From Haliclona indistincta (taxonomy: Eukaryota > Porifera > Demospongiae > Haplosclerida > Chalinidae): 64,000 nucleotides of DNA. The position numbers and the translations under genes are program-made. Each line of letters starts with the position of its first letter. Position 1 is the first letter of the stretch. The notes below the pieces were generated by a model. It saw only the letters and a program-made list of their open reading frames with translations, was not told the origin of the DNA and ran no database searches. The stretch is taken from NCBI GenBank assembly GCA_964017065.1, contig OZ024792.1, positions 1,765,254 to 1,829,253 on the forward strand. The letters are read 5' to 3'. Positions 39,501-50,700 of the stretch are shown in pieces.

Positions 39501-42500
39501 GAATCCATTCGACGGGGGAAGAGGACCAACAATGTCAATGTGAATCTGGTCGAACCGTTTATCTGGTGTGGTGAATGGAGACAATGGCGAGACGACATGT
39601 CGGTGAATCTTGGCTCTCTGACAGAATTGGCAACTCCTAGCCCAGTTACGGACATCTGCGTTGATCCCTGGCCACACATAGCGTGCTGTAATAAGACGCT
39701 GTGTAGCTCTGATGCCTGGGTGAGAGAGAGAGTGGAGAGAAAAAAATACTGTGTGTCGAAATGCTTTTGGAACAAAGGGGCGAGGCATACCTGATGAGGT
39801 GTCGCAGATAAGTTGAACGTGGGATCCTGGGAGGGTGATCTTCTCGAGTGTAAGTGAGGAGTGCGAAACCAGTAATCTCTTAAGCTCTTGGTCCTCCTGT
39901 TGAGCCACTGCCATAGCCTCAAAATCCAGAACTGGTCTATCTGATACCTCCACGGCTGTGATTCTAGATAATGCATCTGCTACTGGGTTGTCTGTGCCCT
40001 TTACGTGGCGAAGATCAGTTGTGAATTGAGCGATGTAGTCAAGTTGCCGGGCTTGCCGTGGGGTATGTTTGCTCGTGGACGTCCTGAGTGCACTGGTAAG
40101 TGGTTTGTGGTCAGTTTTCACATGGAACGCTCTCCCTTCTACGAAGTGCCTGAAGTGCTTGATAGAGAGGTAGACTGCCAAGAGTTCCCGATCAAAGGTG
40201 CTATACTTCTTCTCATTTGGTTTTAGCTGCTTAGAGAAGTATGCGATCGGTCGCCAGTTCCCTTGGTGAAACTGCTGCAGCACTGCTCCAACAGCTATAT
40301 CTGAGGCGTCTGTCATAATACTAGTTGGGGCGTCTGGAACTGGGTGACACAGTAGTGTGGCTTCTGCAAGCGCTGTTTTGGCTGCTTGAAATGCTGCTGC
40401 TGCTTGCTCATTCCAAGTCCACTCTTCTTTCTTGGTTGTAGCTGCTAAGATGTTCAGTGGTTGTAGGATACGAGCGCAATTGGGAATGAAACGCCTGTAA
40501 AAATTGATCAATCCTAGGAACTTCTTTAGCTGTCGTTGTGAATTCGGTTGAGGAAATTCTCTGATTGCTTGTACCCTATCTTGCAGTGGTGTGATGCCAT
40601 TACTATCCACTCTGTGTCCCAGAAAATTTAACTGTGAGACTCCTAATTGACATTTAGTAGGATTGATGATGAGTCCATGCTCTGCCAAACGTCCTAGAAC
40701 TGTCCTCAGGTGGCGTTTGTGTTCCTCTGGAGAGGTACTAGCGATCAGGAGATCGTCAATGTATGCATAGCAGAAATGGAGTCCGAGTAGGACCTGGTCT
40801 ATGAAGCGCTGGAATGTCTGTGCCGCGTTACGGAGACCGAAAGGCATCCTGACGAACTCGTACAAGCCAAAAGGAGTGGTGATTGCAGTTTTGGGTATAT
40901 CCTCAGGTTCTACTGGGATTTGATGATATGCTCTGACGAGATCAAGCTTGGAGAAAATTGTGGTTCCTTGCAATGTTGCAGAGAAATCTTGGATGTGTGG
41001 GATGGGATAACGGTCTGGTGTTGTGACGTTGTTGAGTGCTCGGTAATCACCACATGGTCTCCACTCCCCGGGCGTCGATTTGGGGACCATGTGCAGTGGG
41101 GATGACCAGCTGCTGTTAGACGGCCGAATAATTCCTAACTCGATCATATGCTCAAACTCTTTTCTCGCTGTCTGGAACTTTTCTGGTGCCAATCGTCTGG
41201 TGTGGGAGTGTACAGGTGCCCCAGTGGTAGTGATATGGTGGGTGATGTCATGTTTGATTGGTTGTTTCATATCACACATCTTGGTCACTGATGGGAACTC
41301 TTGCAAGATTCTGTCAAAATCAGATAACGGGGGAGGCAGCATGGAAAGACAGAGTGGAGCTGATCTTGTTACAATGCCCTGCACCTGTAACCTGGTGATC
41401 GCGTCATGGAGTTGAGCATGTCTGATGTCGACAAGGAGGTTGTATGCGTGTAGGAAATCTGCTCCAAGGATAGGTGTCTTGACATCCGCAATAACAAAAA
41501 CCCAGCGAAAGTGTCTTCGTAGTCCTAAATCCAGGGTGAGTGAACGATTTCCGTATGTGTGAATTGTAGTATTGTTAGCTGCGTGAAGAATGAGGTTTGT
41601 GCGCTGTGTTGCACGATCAGAGAGGGTAGGGGGAATAACACTGATTTCTGCACCAGTATCCACGAGGAATCTAAGATTGGTAGAAGGATCACGAACATAA
41701 AACAGGCGACTTAGTTCTGAGCCAGGAACGCTGGTCGCCGTCAGCGCCTGGCGGGAGAGTTTTCCGACCAACTGCATGGGGAAGAGCACTTCCTGGCCGC
41801 TGCCCCAAATTTATGGTGGTACCAGCAGTATGGCGCAGAGGAGGGGTCGCTCAGTAGTGGGTGCGGGCTGTGGTCACGGCCTCTGCGCTCCCTGGATGGG
41901 CTGCGGCGGCGGTCTGGTCGAGCTGTGATAGTGTTTTTGAGGGCGGCTAGCTCCTCCCGCAGCTGTGAAATCTCGGAGGTGATTCCCGCGTTGGCGCCAA
42001 CAGCCGCTATGGAGCCGGGCTGCGTTGCTGACGCCGCCATCATCTTGTCGGCAAGGTTGGCGAGTTTGTGGAGGTCGGGCTCGTCGGTTGAGGCTAGCAC
42101 CATCCGCACATTTGGTGGTAGACGTTGGAGGAAAAGCTCGCGAAAGAACGGCGGTCTGTCCTTCTCTCCTACATGTAGTAGTTGGTCCATCTTACGTAGT
42201 AGCTGCGACGGCCTCCTGTCGCCTAACTCTTCCGCGTGGAGGAGCTGTTGTAACCTTTGTTGTTCTGATAATGTGGTACGATTTATGAGCGCCGTCTTCA
42301 AATTGTCGTAAGGATCGTCCGGTGGTGGTGTAAGGATGATGTCTCGGACTTCCATGGCTACGTCGGGTGCAAGCGAAGCGACCACATGATCAAATTTGGT
42401 TTGCTGTTGTGTGATTCGTCTCGTGGCGAAATGTGCTTCCACCTGGGCGAACCACAGAGACGGATCATTGGGCCAGAAGGTCGGCAGCTTGGCAATAGTA

Positions 42501-45500
42501 GCAACTGCTGGTGGGTCGGCCGCCGCTGGGGGAGCCGGAGGATCTGCAGGTGGGTCGGGCATACTATCTCACGCACACGTCGGAGGTCACCACTATGGGG
42601 TATACACGAAGTTGGTGGAGAATGAATGCGCCGCTTCTACGGGCGACTTAAATAGCATACCATAATCATGCGTGTATAATAATAGTCAGAGTTACTATGG
42701 TTACCATTATCAGTTACCAGTTGAGTTCGCTACATCATTAGTGTTACGTAACTCCCGTACACGAAAAGCCCAAGAAAGTGCAACTAAAGCCACCAGACCC
42801 TCTCTCGCGATAGGCGAGGGTGTGGTCTGGGGACGAGACTAAGTAGTCCCCAGCTAGCTGCTCGCGTCGTGTATATGTATGGTTATGACTCATTTCACCC
42901 GGTTTGAAACGACTACGTCACGGGTACGTCACGTGCACAAGCCCCCTTCGGGGGCTTATTTCATCTACATGCGCGCGCGTACTGAATCACTATAAAGCCT
43001 TGTTTGTAGCAACGGTTGGTCAGCAGGTTCCGGTGGCTCAGAGGTTTAGTGCGGTGGTTTGTGATGTAGACGTTCACGGTTCGATCCTCACTGTGTCCAT
43101 TGATTTTTTTTTTTTTTCACAAAAAACTTAAGTTTTCTAGCTAGTAGTAACATTCTCGACGATCCTTAGTTTAGTTTAGAACGACCCTCCCACGATCCTT
43201 AGCTAGGGCCGAAGGCCCTGTTTAGGACGCCCCTCCCGACGATCTTTAGCTAGGGCCGAAGGCCCTGTTTAGGACGCCCCTCCCGACGATCCTTAGGCTT
43301 ACCAAGGGCCGAAGGCCCGGGTTAGGACACCCCTCCCGACTCTGCGCAGTTAGGAGAAGGTTTTTAGGGTTTTGGGTTTAGTTGACAGTATTCGTCCATA
43401 GTTATCACGTGATTGCCATGGCAACGGTTTCAAACCGGGTGAATTGAGTCATTCCCGTATATGTATGAGCTCGTGCGCGTGTTAACGATCGAGAGGCGTG
43501 GCAATCAATAAAATAGTGTATGAATTAATTAAACGTGCTCGCGAAGGGGGGGAATTGGCCCCCGATTCCCCCCCCTGGATCCGCCACTGTTTGTTACATT
43601 TAAATGATTACTGTAATTATTTTGTATTCTATAGTAATAATCCAGCCTCTCAGTTGGTCACTGTTATCAAATCGTACTAATCCAGTAGCTCAGTATCGTG
43701 TGTACTGTTCTGCTGCATATGTTATTCCTGAGCACATTGTATGGAGAAAGAATGGCACTGTTGTGATGAACAGCACATCCACTACAATATCTCACCAGTT
43801 AGTGGATGCAGCTACTGACAACTATACCAATACTCTGACAGTGACTGGAGACCGCCACACACAAACCATCTCATGTGGAGCAGAAGTAGAATCATTATCT
43901 TATCAAAGTGAAATATCTATCAGTGGTTAGTGGATTATAAGCTCCAAAATTATCTCACAATGATAATATACAGCTCCTAGTGGTCCTCCTGATGATGTGG
44001 CAGTATCTATCTACTCCTCATCCAGTAGTACAGTGAGCTGGTCACCTCTAGTGGGAGGAGCTGATGGATATGTCATCCTCTACTCTACGGATGATGAGAA
44101 AGATTACGACATGACACAGCTAGTGGAAGGAGTGTGCCAGACTAGCTCACTGCTGACTGGACTGAGTGAGGGACAGCTCTACACTATTAGAGTGTTAGCA
44201 TACAAGGATCTACCATCACTACTGTCTGATCCTGTGCTAGTGAGGATTGATGGTCAGTTGTGCACAAAATGCTGCCGGGAATATTAATGATCCCTTTAAC
44301 GCAACTGACGTTTCAGTTTCATTTTCGGAGCCTACATTACTGCTGAAATTATTAGTACTGCCTTTTTGAATTTGGTACCCTCAACATCAACTAATAGTGG
44401 TGTGTGTATTACATTTACCTACTTTATTAATGTACCATTTGTTTCAGTTCCTTATCCAGTTTCTGGTATTGGAGTGGCAAAGATTACTACTAAATTTTTA
44501 ATAGCTTGGATCCCACTAATTGAAACAGTTGTATCACAGTATAATGTTGTCTATTTCAACATGACATGTCCATCAGAGCAACACAGCTTACAGAGTAGTA
44601 GTGTGATAGTCAATTCATCATCAACATCTACTCTGGTCTCACTGCAGTCAGGCCAGCTCTATAACATATCAGTGATAGCTATCAATGCTATTGGTCAGTC
44701 ATCAGCTGTTAGCATCTCATATTGGACTCCATCAAGCCAAGGTGAGTCAACAAACATTGTTAGTACACTGTGTATAATGAGACATTCAGTTCCCAGTGCT
44801 CCTCCTGAGATGGTAAATGTTAGTTCAGTACATGGATCATCATCCATTACTATTGTGAGATGGGGAGAAGTACCTTGCCAGCATCGTAATGGAGAGATTA
44901 TCAGATATGCTGTGAAGTACATTAGAGGACAGAATCAAACTCAAGGAGTGACTGTAATGGTGGATGGTCATGCAACCACTCTATATCTGGAGCCACTGAC
45001 TGAGTACAGTATAATGGTTGCAGCTGTGAACAGCAATGGAACTGGACAATTCAATGAACCAGTTTATATTGCTACAACAGGACAGCGAGGTCTGCAAGTA
45101 TTGTTAATACTCACATGTGTCATTCTTAGTTTATCAGTGTCTTGTTGTTATAGCTGCATTAATTGTGTCTTTTATTCCTCAGTTAACATGATAGAAGGTG
45201 CTGTTGCTGGCAGTGTTGGTGGTGTTCTGATGTTACTACTGGTAGTGTTGACTATCATCGTTCTAGTGATACTGTTTGCTGTTAGAAAGTACGAAACTAC
45301 TTGTGTTGGGACTATCATTCAACTATTGCTCAACCAGATTAGTATCACATGACTGTATATGACTATAAATTTTCTACTTCAACACAAAGTGAATTGTTTC
45401 TATTTTATTTTATCGTTGAGAGTTTTGATGATGGGCCTTGATATTCCCAACATGAATACACACCATTTGTATACCCAACAGTAGATATTTGATGTGAGAG

Positions 45501-46056
45501 ACTAACACTACAAATAATGGGTATATACTATTAGTTTTTAATAATTTTACGTGTAATAATATTTTTACGCTGCATAATCGTAACTATTATAAAAAGTAGC
45601 ATAAATAATTATCTCTAAACTTGATTTTTCTTATTTTTATAGGAAAGGTAAAAAATTAAATAACAACAAAAATGCTGCTGAAGTTACCTATGAGTGAGTA
45701 TACTGCATGATGGCCTGTACACATGTAATGTTCAACTCTCATGCAGTGCCCCTATGAAGATGAGTGTGTGTGAGGCATACTCCACTCACATACCTAGTGA
45801 ACAGCAGAAGTGTGACCATACTGATGATGTCACCTATGAGTGAGTTCAATGCAATTTTATGACATTTTGACTACAACTGTTTATCTACAGTGAGCCTATG
45901 AAGATGAATGTGTTTGAGGCATACTCTACTAGTGGGCGGCAGTGTGACCATGCTGGTGATGTCATCCAAATGACCGAATGTGCAGCTTACATCAGTCATC
46001 CTGCAGAGAGAAAGCAGCTACAACAGCAAGATCCTGATTACACTGATATTCAATAG
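36537..46056 (+). CDS. Gene F: full-length type I Ig/FN3 receptor with a 5.9 kb transposon-bearing intron
   Basis: Exons: 36537-36612 signal ([19 protein letters not shown]), 36657-36956 D1, 37015-37407 D2, 37456-37728 FN3, 43635-43925 Ig ([19 protein letters not shown]), 43974-44252, 44448-44741 and 44790-45089 FN3, 45183-45288 TM ([20 protein letters not shown]), 45643-45693, 45747-45839 and 45891-46056 tail, stop TAG. About 873 aa; every junction fits phase 1 outside and phase 2 inside. The tail makes TYDAPM and TYDEPMKM and ends PDYTDIQ. Intron 37729-43634 contains the 37740-43589 transposon nest. Introns 37408-37455 (48 bp), 44742-44789 (48 bp) and 45090-45182 (93 bp) are in frame and stop-free; retaining the last would add a second hydrophobic Cys-rich segment before the TM. 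D1 has THE change YLTQGGYC where paralogues have YLMHGGYC. Confidence 0.88.
38083..38394 (-). pseudogene. Cys-rich open frame, probable captured gene fragment
   Basis: 103 codons starting [20 protein letters not shown], with a later [13 protein letters not shown]; two C-x2-C pairs about 45 residues apart suggest a zinc-binding fold such as those at the N-terminus of DNA-binding or transposase-related proteins. It begins with a good ATG and lies between a Mutator-like TIR and the LTR retrotransposon. It may be the 5' exon of a host gene captured by the element. Family not recognised. Confidence 0.4.
38440..38578 (-). repeat. 3' LTR of the Ty3-type element
   Basis: 139 bp, TG...CA, identical by eye to the copy at 42596-42734. 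Overlaps the last codons of pol by five bases. Confidence 0.9.
38574..41789 (-). CDS. pol polyprotein (protease, RT, RNase H, integrase)
   Basis: 1071 codons without a stop. Order: aspartic protease (VDTGAE about residue 40), reverse transcriptase (GDYRALN, then YIDDLLIA as catalytic box), RNase H ([21 protein letters not shown]), integrase with an HHCC-like zinc region (CQFCQRAK) and D-D-E core ([21 protein letters not shown]), and a Pro-rich C-terminus. The domain order marks a Ty3/Gypsy element. It overlaps gag by 49 bases and lies in the -1 frame, so either frameshifting or its own ATG at 41789 is used. All key residues visible appear present. Confidence 0.93.
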   Translation of the reverse strand: MLFPMQLVGKLSRQALTATSVPGSELSRLFYVRDPSTNLRFLVDTGAEISVIPPTLSDRATQRTNLILHAANNTTIHTYGNRSLTLDLGLRRHFRWVFVIADVKTPILGADFLHAYNLLVDIRHAQLHDAITRLQVQGIVTRSAPLCLSMLPPPLSDFDRILQEFPSVTKMCDMKQPIKHDITHHITTTGAPVHSHTRRLAPEKFQTARKEFEHMIELGIIRPSNSSWSSPLHMVPKSTPGEWRPCGDYRALNNVTTPDRYPIPHIQDFSATLQGTTIFSKLDLVRAYHQIPVEPEDIPKTAITTPFGLYEFVRMPFGLRNAAQTFQRFIDQVLLGLHFCYAYIDDLLIASTSPEEHKRHLRTVLGRLAEHGLIINPTKCQLGVSQLNFLGHRVDSNGITPLQDRVQAIREFPQPNSQRQLKKFLGLINFYRRFIPNCARILQPLNILAATTKKEEWTWNEQAAAAFQAAKTALAEATLLCHPVPDAPTSIMTDASDIAVGAVLQQFHQGNWRPIAYFSKQLKPNEKKYSTFDRELLAVYLSIKHFRHFVEGRAFHVKTDHKPLTSALRTSTSKHTPRQARQLDYIAQFTTDLRHVKGTDNPVADALSRITAVEVSDRPVLDFEAMAVAQQEDQELKRLLVSHSSLTLEKITLPGSHVQLICDTSSGMPRPFVPKAFRHTVFFSLHSLSHPGIRATQRLITARYVWPGINADVRNWARSCQFCQRAKIHRHVVSPLSPFTTPDKRFDQIHIDIVGPLPPSNGFTYFLTCIDRFTRWPEAFPLQCITAEAVAQALVAGWISRYGTPSTITTDRGSQFESQLMRQLCELLGAKRCRTTAYHPSANGLVERLHRQIKASLKAQHDPTKWTDALPLVLLGIRTTLKEDLGCTAAEMVYGTTLRLPGEFFHSHKLPAGMDPINYVTQLKEYMARLRTQPTRQQPPRRTQGLTELATATHVFVRRDAVKSPLQPPYDGPYKVLSRADKYYTLQLPTRQDAIAIDRLKPAYLDQLPTSMTHNAPVSTSPTPSQQRCSTTTPPSPTPPPPQRATRSGRQVHWPKRFLSIIHSVHWGGVL
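41741..42562 (-). CDS. gag-like protein of the Ty3-type element
   Basis: 273 codons. Pro/Ala-rich start, then a capsid-like alpha-helical region with WFAQVEAHF and a conserved LxxLLxxxE-type stretch, seen in gag of Ty3-type elements and Arc-like proteins. A basic Arg/Ser-rich region follows, then [19 protein letters not shown] near the end, a CxxxHxxxC-like variant typical of metazoan elements. It would form the particle shell. It ends in overlap with pol. Confidence 0.85.
   Translation of the reverse strand: MPDPPADPPAPPAAADPPAVATIAKLPTFWPNDPSLWFAQVEAHFATRRITQQQTKFDHVVASLAPDVAMEVRDIILTPPPDDPYDNLKTALINRTTLSEQQRLQQLLHAEELGDRRPSQLLRKMDQLLHVGEKDRPPFFRELFLQRLPPNVRMVLASTDEPDLHKLANLADKMMAASATQPGSIAAVGANAGITSEISQLREELAALKNTITARPDRRRSPSRERRGRDHSPHPLLSDPSSAPYCWYHHKFGAAARKCSSPCSWSENSPARR
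42596..42734 (-). repeat. 5' LTR of the Ty3-type element
   Basis: 139 bp, identical by eye to the other LTR. The primer-binding-like TGGTGACCTCC lies just inside it, read on the minus strand. Confidence 0.9.
42871..43471. mobile_element. E3b: TIR element with tRNA-like module and GACGATCCTTAG array
   Basis: TIRs of about 38 bp (left 42871-42910, right 43430-43471; core TTCACCCGGTTTGAAAC and complement). Inside, on the plus strand, are a tRNA-like module, a T run, then about four diverged tandem copies of CCCTCCCGACGATCCTTAG interspersed with GGGCCGAAGGCCC dyads, then GTTTTGGGTTTAG near the right end. Same parts in the same order as E3a on the opposite strand. Confidence 0.65.
43027..43098 (+). 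ncRNA. tRNA-like Pol III module (SINE-type) in E3b
   Basis: Box A-like GGTGGCTCAGAGGTTTAG and, about 30 bases on, box B-like GGTTCGATCC, followed by a T run (43105-43118) that could end Pol III transcripts. 72 nt, tRNA-sized, but the first and last bases pair poorly, so it is tRNA-derived rather than a functional tRNA gene. Confidence 0.6.
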
Positions 46057-46311
46057 CTACTAGGACTGTGTGACACTTGCCCATTGCCGTTGTAGCTAGC
46101 ATTAATTTTTGTTTTACTACCTAGCTAGTTGTTTGTGAAACAATTTAGTGTCTTGTGACCTAAAGTGGATGTGATGCATGAATCCGTTTGTTATTCATAC
46201 TGACCATTGTGTGTTGAAGGACTCACTTACATATTTTCATTTCCTCATTATGTTGATTAGTAGTAGACCATGCAATGCACCTCCCGGTACAGATAGCGAT
46301 AGACTGCTGGT
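46057..46311. other. Spacer downstream of gene F
   Basis: Near-copy of the spacer at 35269-35543 (GTGACACTTGCCCATTGCC; GACCATTGTGTGTTGAAGG). Contains no exon. Confidence 0.5.
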
Positions 46312-47297
46312 ATGCGCATGGTGTTGCTGGTAACGTCAGTGGCATCGCTTTGGGTGGAAACTGTTAAAGAAAATATCCTTTTGATTCAGGTACACAGCAA
46401 GGAGCATGCAAGGATAATTTTCTTTTTTAGGTATCATCTATCTGATGCATGATGCATGGCTATTGTCTCCCAGAGTACACAGTGATCAGTTACTTTGCTC
46501 TAACTGCTGACAACCCACTCCACTGTGTACTGGCTGGTAGTACAGGAGGAGAAGGAGGACAGTGGACTGGTCCTGACAACACACCAGTGCAGTGCAGTGG
46601 AGGGTCTGGTCCATTCACCTGCTCACAGTCATCAGACCCCACTAACATCACACTGTACAATACAGGAGCTTTATACACAGGGAAACAGCTGTACACATAT
46701 ATTATATCAGTAGACAGAGCATCTGTGTACAGATTGAGAAAGAGTGAGTGACAAATAAAAATTAGAGCAATGAAAATATTCAGTTGTTGTTTGCAGGTAA
46801 CACAGCCCTATTAGCCATCTACATTGATCCTCCAGTGGATAGGAAGAGTGTTCCTCAGAACTACACTATACACTGCATCACTACTGGACAGAGTAGCAGT
46901 AATATCCATGTTAGAGTGTTTCTAGAGAATCTTTCTATAGTGTTGTAGATCCACCAGTAACACGGTACAGCCAGATCCCTCCTACTGTCAACACACTGAT
47001 TCATTTTAAGTATATTTGTTACATTAAAATGATTACTGTAATTATTTTGTATTCTATAGTAATAATCCAGCCTCTCAGTTGGTCACTGTTATCAAATCGT
47101 ACTAATCCAGTAGCTCAGTATCGTGTGTACTGTTCTGCTGCATATGTTATTCCTGAACACATTGTATGGAGAAAGAATGGCACTGTTGTGATGAACAGCA
47201 CATCCACTACAATATCTCAGCAGTTAGTGGATGCAGCTACTGACAACTATACCAATACTCTGACAGTGACTGGAGACCATCACACACAAACCATCTA
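46312..47297 (+). pseudogene. Receptor pseudogene P2 (signal, D1, part of D2, Ig)
   Basis: Leader from 46312 resembles gene I but exon 1 is 78 bp, one base short, so the phase is lost. D1 (46431-46743) reads [15 protein letters not shown] from indels in the +1 frame or loses the Cys in others, and an insertion disrupts its end (TYIISVDRAS). D2 (from 46797) stops being recognisable at about 46998 and fuses into the intron before a type I Ig exon (47060-47290), which ends in TAA. The remaining domains are missing. Confidence 0.8.
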
Positions 47298-47730
47298 ATG
47301 AGGAGTTCAACATGTTTCACTGTCTTTCAATGAAATTACTCATTTTATGGTTAGCATGCTTAACACTACTCTTTTCAATGCAATTTTGAGATGGCAGCTC
47401 AAAACCATTCAACTGGCAGCAACTCAAAGTTTTGTACTAACTTGTGTGGATGTTGTTTTCAGTCTGATCCACCAGATTTTGAGTACTTTATATTCGTATT
47501 TGTACTGAGACGTTTTTGTGAATCCATGAACAATTTAACCCATTGCCGGCACTGGGTATATATAATGTTATTCAAATGAGAGAATGCGCAGCTTACAACA
47601 GTTCACAAACAAAAAGGATTAATAATAAATGTTTTCATCACTTTGGTACTTTGAGACTTCAATTGATATTATGGAGTTCAATACTTCAGTAATCGTTACC
47701 CTAAACTTCAACTAGGACTTAATTGCTAAA
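47298..47730 (+). other. Conserved upstream block before gene G
   Basis: Same block as 36098-36536, including GAATCCATGAACAATTTAA, the GGGTATATATAATG site and a decayed tail-exon trace. No intact exon. Confidence 0.5.
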
Positions 47731-50700
47731 ATGCATTTTGTGATAATAGTAGCATTTCTATTGTCAATTTGGACACAAGCAACTGGAAAATGTCCTCCTA
47801 ATTCAGGTGAGATTAGCTATTACTATGACTGAATAGATTTTCTCTTCCAGGTATCTACCTGATGCATGGTGGCTACTGTCTCCCAGAGTACACAGTGATC
47901 AGTGACTTTGCTCTGACTGCTGACAACCCACTCCACTGTTTACTGGCTGGTAGTACTGGAGGAGAAGGAGGACAGTGGACTGGTCCTGGCAAAACACCAG
48001 TGCAGTGCAGTGGAGAGTCTGGTCTATTCACCTGCTCACAGTCATCAGACCCCACTAACATCACACTATACAAGAATAATACAAGACCTCAATTCACAGG
48101 GAAACACCTGTACACATGTGCTATCAGTGGACAGAGCATCAGTGTACAGATTGAGAGTGAGTGACAAATTACAATGAACTATAGGAATACTCAATTGTTT
48201 GCAGATAACACAGTCCTATTAGCCATCTACATTGATCCACCATCTGATGTGAAGACTGTTCCTCAGAACTACACAATACACTGCATCACTACTGGACAGA
48301 GTAGCAGTAATATCACTGTTGGAATGTTTCTAGAGAGACATGCACAAAATTTTTATAATGGCACTATTATTCCACCAGTAATAGGGTACAGCCAGATCCC
48401 TCCTACTGTCAATACACTGAACAGTACTACTCTCACATATGACTACTCTGAGGAGGTAGTCTGGAGAGCAGACAGAACAGAGTTTGATAAAACAGAATTT
48501 GATGAACAAGGATTCACTAAGTACAATGCTGATCACGACTGGGCTTGTGCTGTCAACGATCCTATCAATGGATATGATGACCTACAAATATATATCAGAG
48601 GTGAGAACTATCATGCATAAAATAATACTAATTAATGCTTTTTTTTTTCGCTTTTTTCAGCTCCCAACTTCACTCCCACTAACCTGACTCTACTCCACAT
48701 GAATGCCACTATTGTCACCATCAGCTGGACAGCAGTGAATGCTACAGAAGCTGATGGATATGTTGTGTACAGTACTCCACAATCCACTAACACTACAGCA
48801 GTTGATGTTGGTAATGTCACACAGTACACACTGGAAGGAGTGAAGCTATTCAACAACCACATGTACAATATCAGTGTTAGAGCTTATCAAGATTTACTAG
48901 GACCAAAGTCTGTACCATTGATTGTAGTATCCTCAGAAGGTTAGTATTCGAAATGTCCTAAATCTGTGTTAATAGTTCTATAGCTCGGATTCAGATGCTG
49001 AATTGGTCACTTCTGTCAAGTATCGCTGATGATAATGTCATGTATCGTGTGGATTGCATCACTGTCTATATCAATGCTTCCGAGATTGTTCATTGGAAGA
49101 GGAATGGGCAGATGATACCAGCTGCTCATAGTGAAACTGTCACTCAAAAACTGATCAATGAATCCAGCTTTGCATACAATAGCTCCTTGCTCGTTCAGGA
49201 AGGAGTGAGTGGAATAAACAACTTCACCTGTTCAGCAGTACTAGGAGACACTACATTGACTCAATCCATCACAATACAAGGTTTCACTATTTATACAGTC
49301 ATACACAAATTTAATTCCACTCTTTTAGGGCCTACTGCTCCACCGCAGAATGTCAAGGTGCATATTTTGTCAGCTGATAGTGTCTCTGTGTCATGGACAT
49401 CTCCTGTTGATGATGGAGAAGTTAAAGAATTCATCATCAGAGAGATAAATGGGTTAGTGGACGTGAAGACAGCTCAAGGAAATAATTATTCAGCTATTTT
49501 GAGCGGGTTAACTCGTGGAATGACCTACACTTTCGTAGTCCATGCCTTTATAGATTTTGCATCTCCTGCGAGCAATTCTACCAGCATTCTATTTGATGGT
49601 GAGTAAGCGAACATGCATTCTAGACAGTTAACCACGGCTGGTTAAACACATTTTCAATGCAGTTCCATCACAAGTCGCTTCTCTTCATGTTAATTTATCC
49701 TCAAGGACAGTCACATGGGTTCTTCCTCAGGACAGTAGTGATGTCACTATGTATCAACTACAGTATACTCCGCTGTGCAGTAATGATACTCTTATTACTG
49801 ATCATGATAATACAACCAACACCAGTATTGATCTACCAGACACTGATCAAACAGTACCTTACACTATAACTGTGAAAGCAGTGAATAATATTGGACCAGG
49901 GCAACAGAAAAACATCACTGTCAAGAGAATTGATACTGAAAGTAAGAGAAAATTTGTATCAATTGCTATTTTTAATCTTGTCTACAGTCCCTGCTAGTGC
50001 TCCTGACAATGTGACAGTGACTCGTGTTAGAGAAAGTGTTATTTGGGTATCTTGGAGAGAAGCTGACTGCAGACTACGCCACAGTCAGTCACTGGAGTAC
50101 GTAATGCTGGTAACAATGATCGGGAGAGGCATCAACTACACCTACATCATACCACTGAGCCAGTCTAGTAGAATGCTAACTGGTCTCAGCTCACTAACTG
50201 AGTACAGTATCCAGATGGCACTAAGGAACAACTTAGGACAAGGGCCATACAGTGATCAAATCAATGTAACCACTTTGATGTCAACTTCAGGTAATCTAGA
50301 CATTGAAACCTTAAAGCCTTTTGCATGTATTATCAGAGTTTTAAAGGGGTTACAATTTCTGACATAACCTGTCATAATTTCTTTCACCGCGTATCCATGC
50401 AATAGGATATCTCGCTATGTAGTGTTCAAGATTTTCTGAACACTACAATTTTACGTAGTAAGATTAAAGAAACACTATAATGAACATTGGTATGGTACGT
50501 TTTTAGCAGCTATCAACCTGGTAGCTCAATGGTAGCTAAAATTTTAGTTATGAGAGTTTTTCTGTAGCTGTACTTATAGCTCATTCATAGCTTGTAGATG
50601 AAAATATAACAGTTGCTTGAAAATTATTCCGAAACTTCAGCTACAGATCCAGAAACTTCAGCTACACAACCACCAGGTTAGTTCAATACTTACTGTGTGC

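Larger units (their letters stand above)
38440..42734 (-). mobile_element. Ty3/Gypsy-type LTR retrotransposon, apparently intact
   Basis: Two 139-bp LTRs (38440-38578 and 42596-42734), identical by eye, start TG and end CA in minus-strand reading. TCATTA flanks both outer sides (38434-38439 and 42735-42740). A tRNA-primer-like TGGTGACC follows the 5' LTR after a two-base gap and a G-rich purine tract precedes the 3' LTR. A gag frame is followed by one long pol frame in the order protease, RT, RNase H, integrase, the Ty3 order. No env-like frame. Identical LTRs and uninterrupted frames point to recent insertion. It sits inside the Mutator-like element within a gene F intron. Confidence 0.92.
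37948..42841. mobile_element. Mutator-like element with 9-bp target duplication
   Basis: TIRs of about 70 bp (TAGTCTCGTCCCCAGACC... and complement) at 37948-38018 and 42771-42841. The nine bases AGTAGTCCC repeat immediately outside (37939-37947 and 42842-42850). Starts with the same TAGTCTCG as the RecQ-carrying element at 20505. Its own content is small: a Cys-rich first-exon-like frame on the minus strand, plus the LTR retrotransposon inserted later. No MULE transposase seen. Confidence 0.8.
37740..43589. mobile_element. Large hAT-like element in an intron of gene F
   Basis: Ends CAGGGGCGGATACAGG and CCTGGATCCGCCACTG match the MITE at 22499-22797. TTTGTT flanks both sides (37734-37739 and 43590-43595); six matching bases are fewer than the usual eight. 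The flanks rejoin to the native intron seen in P2 (GTATATTTGTTACATT). The contents are mostly other elements: a Mutator-like element (37948-42841) that itself holds an LTR retrotransposon, and E3b (42871-43471). No hAT transposase recognised. Confidence 0.65.

Noticed and set aside
43027..43098. A true tRNA gene
   Set aside because: Box A and B are good but acceptor pairing and a clear anticodon arm are missing; it lies inside a TIR element with a sister copy.
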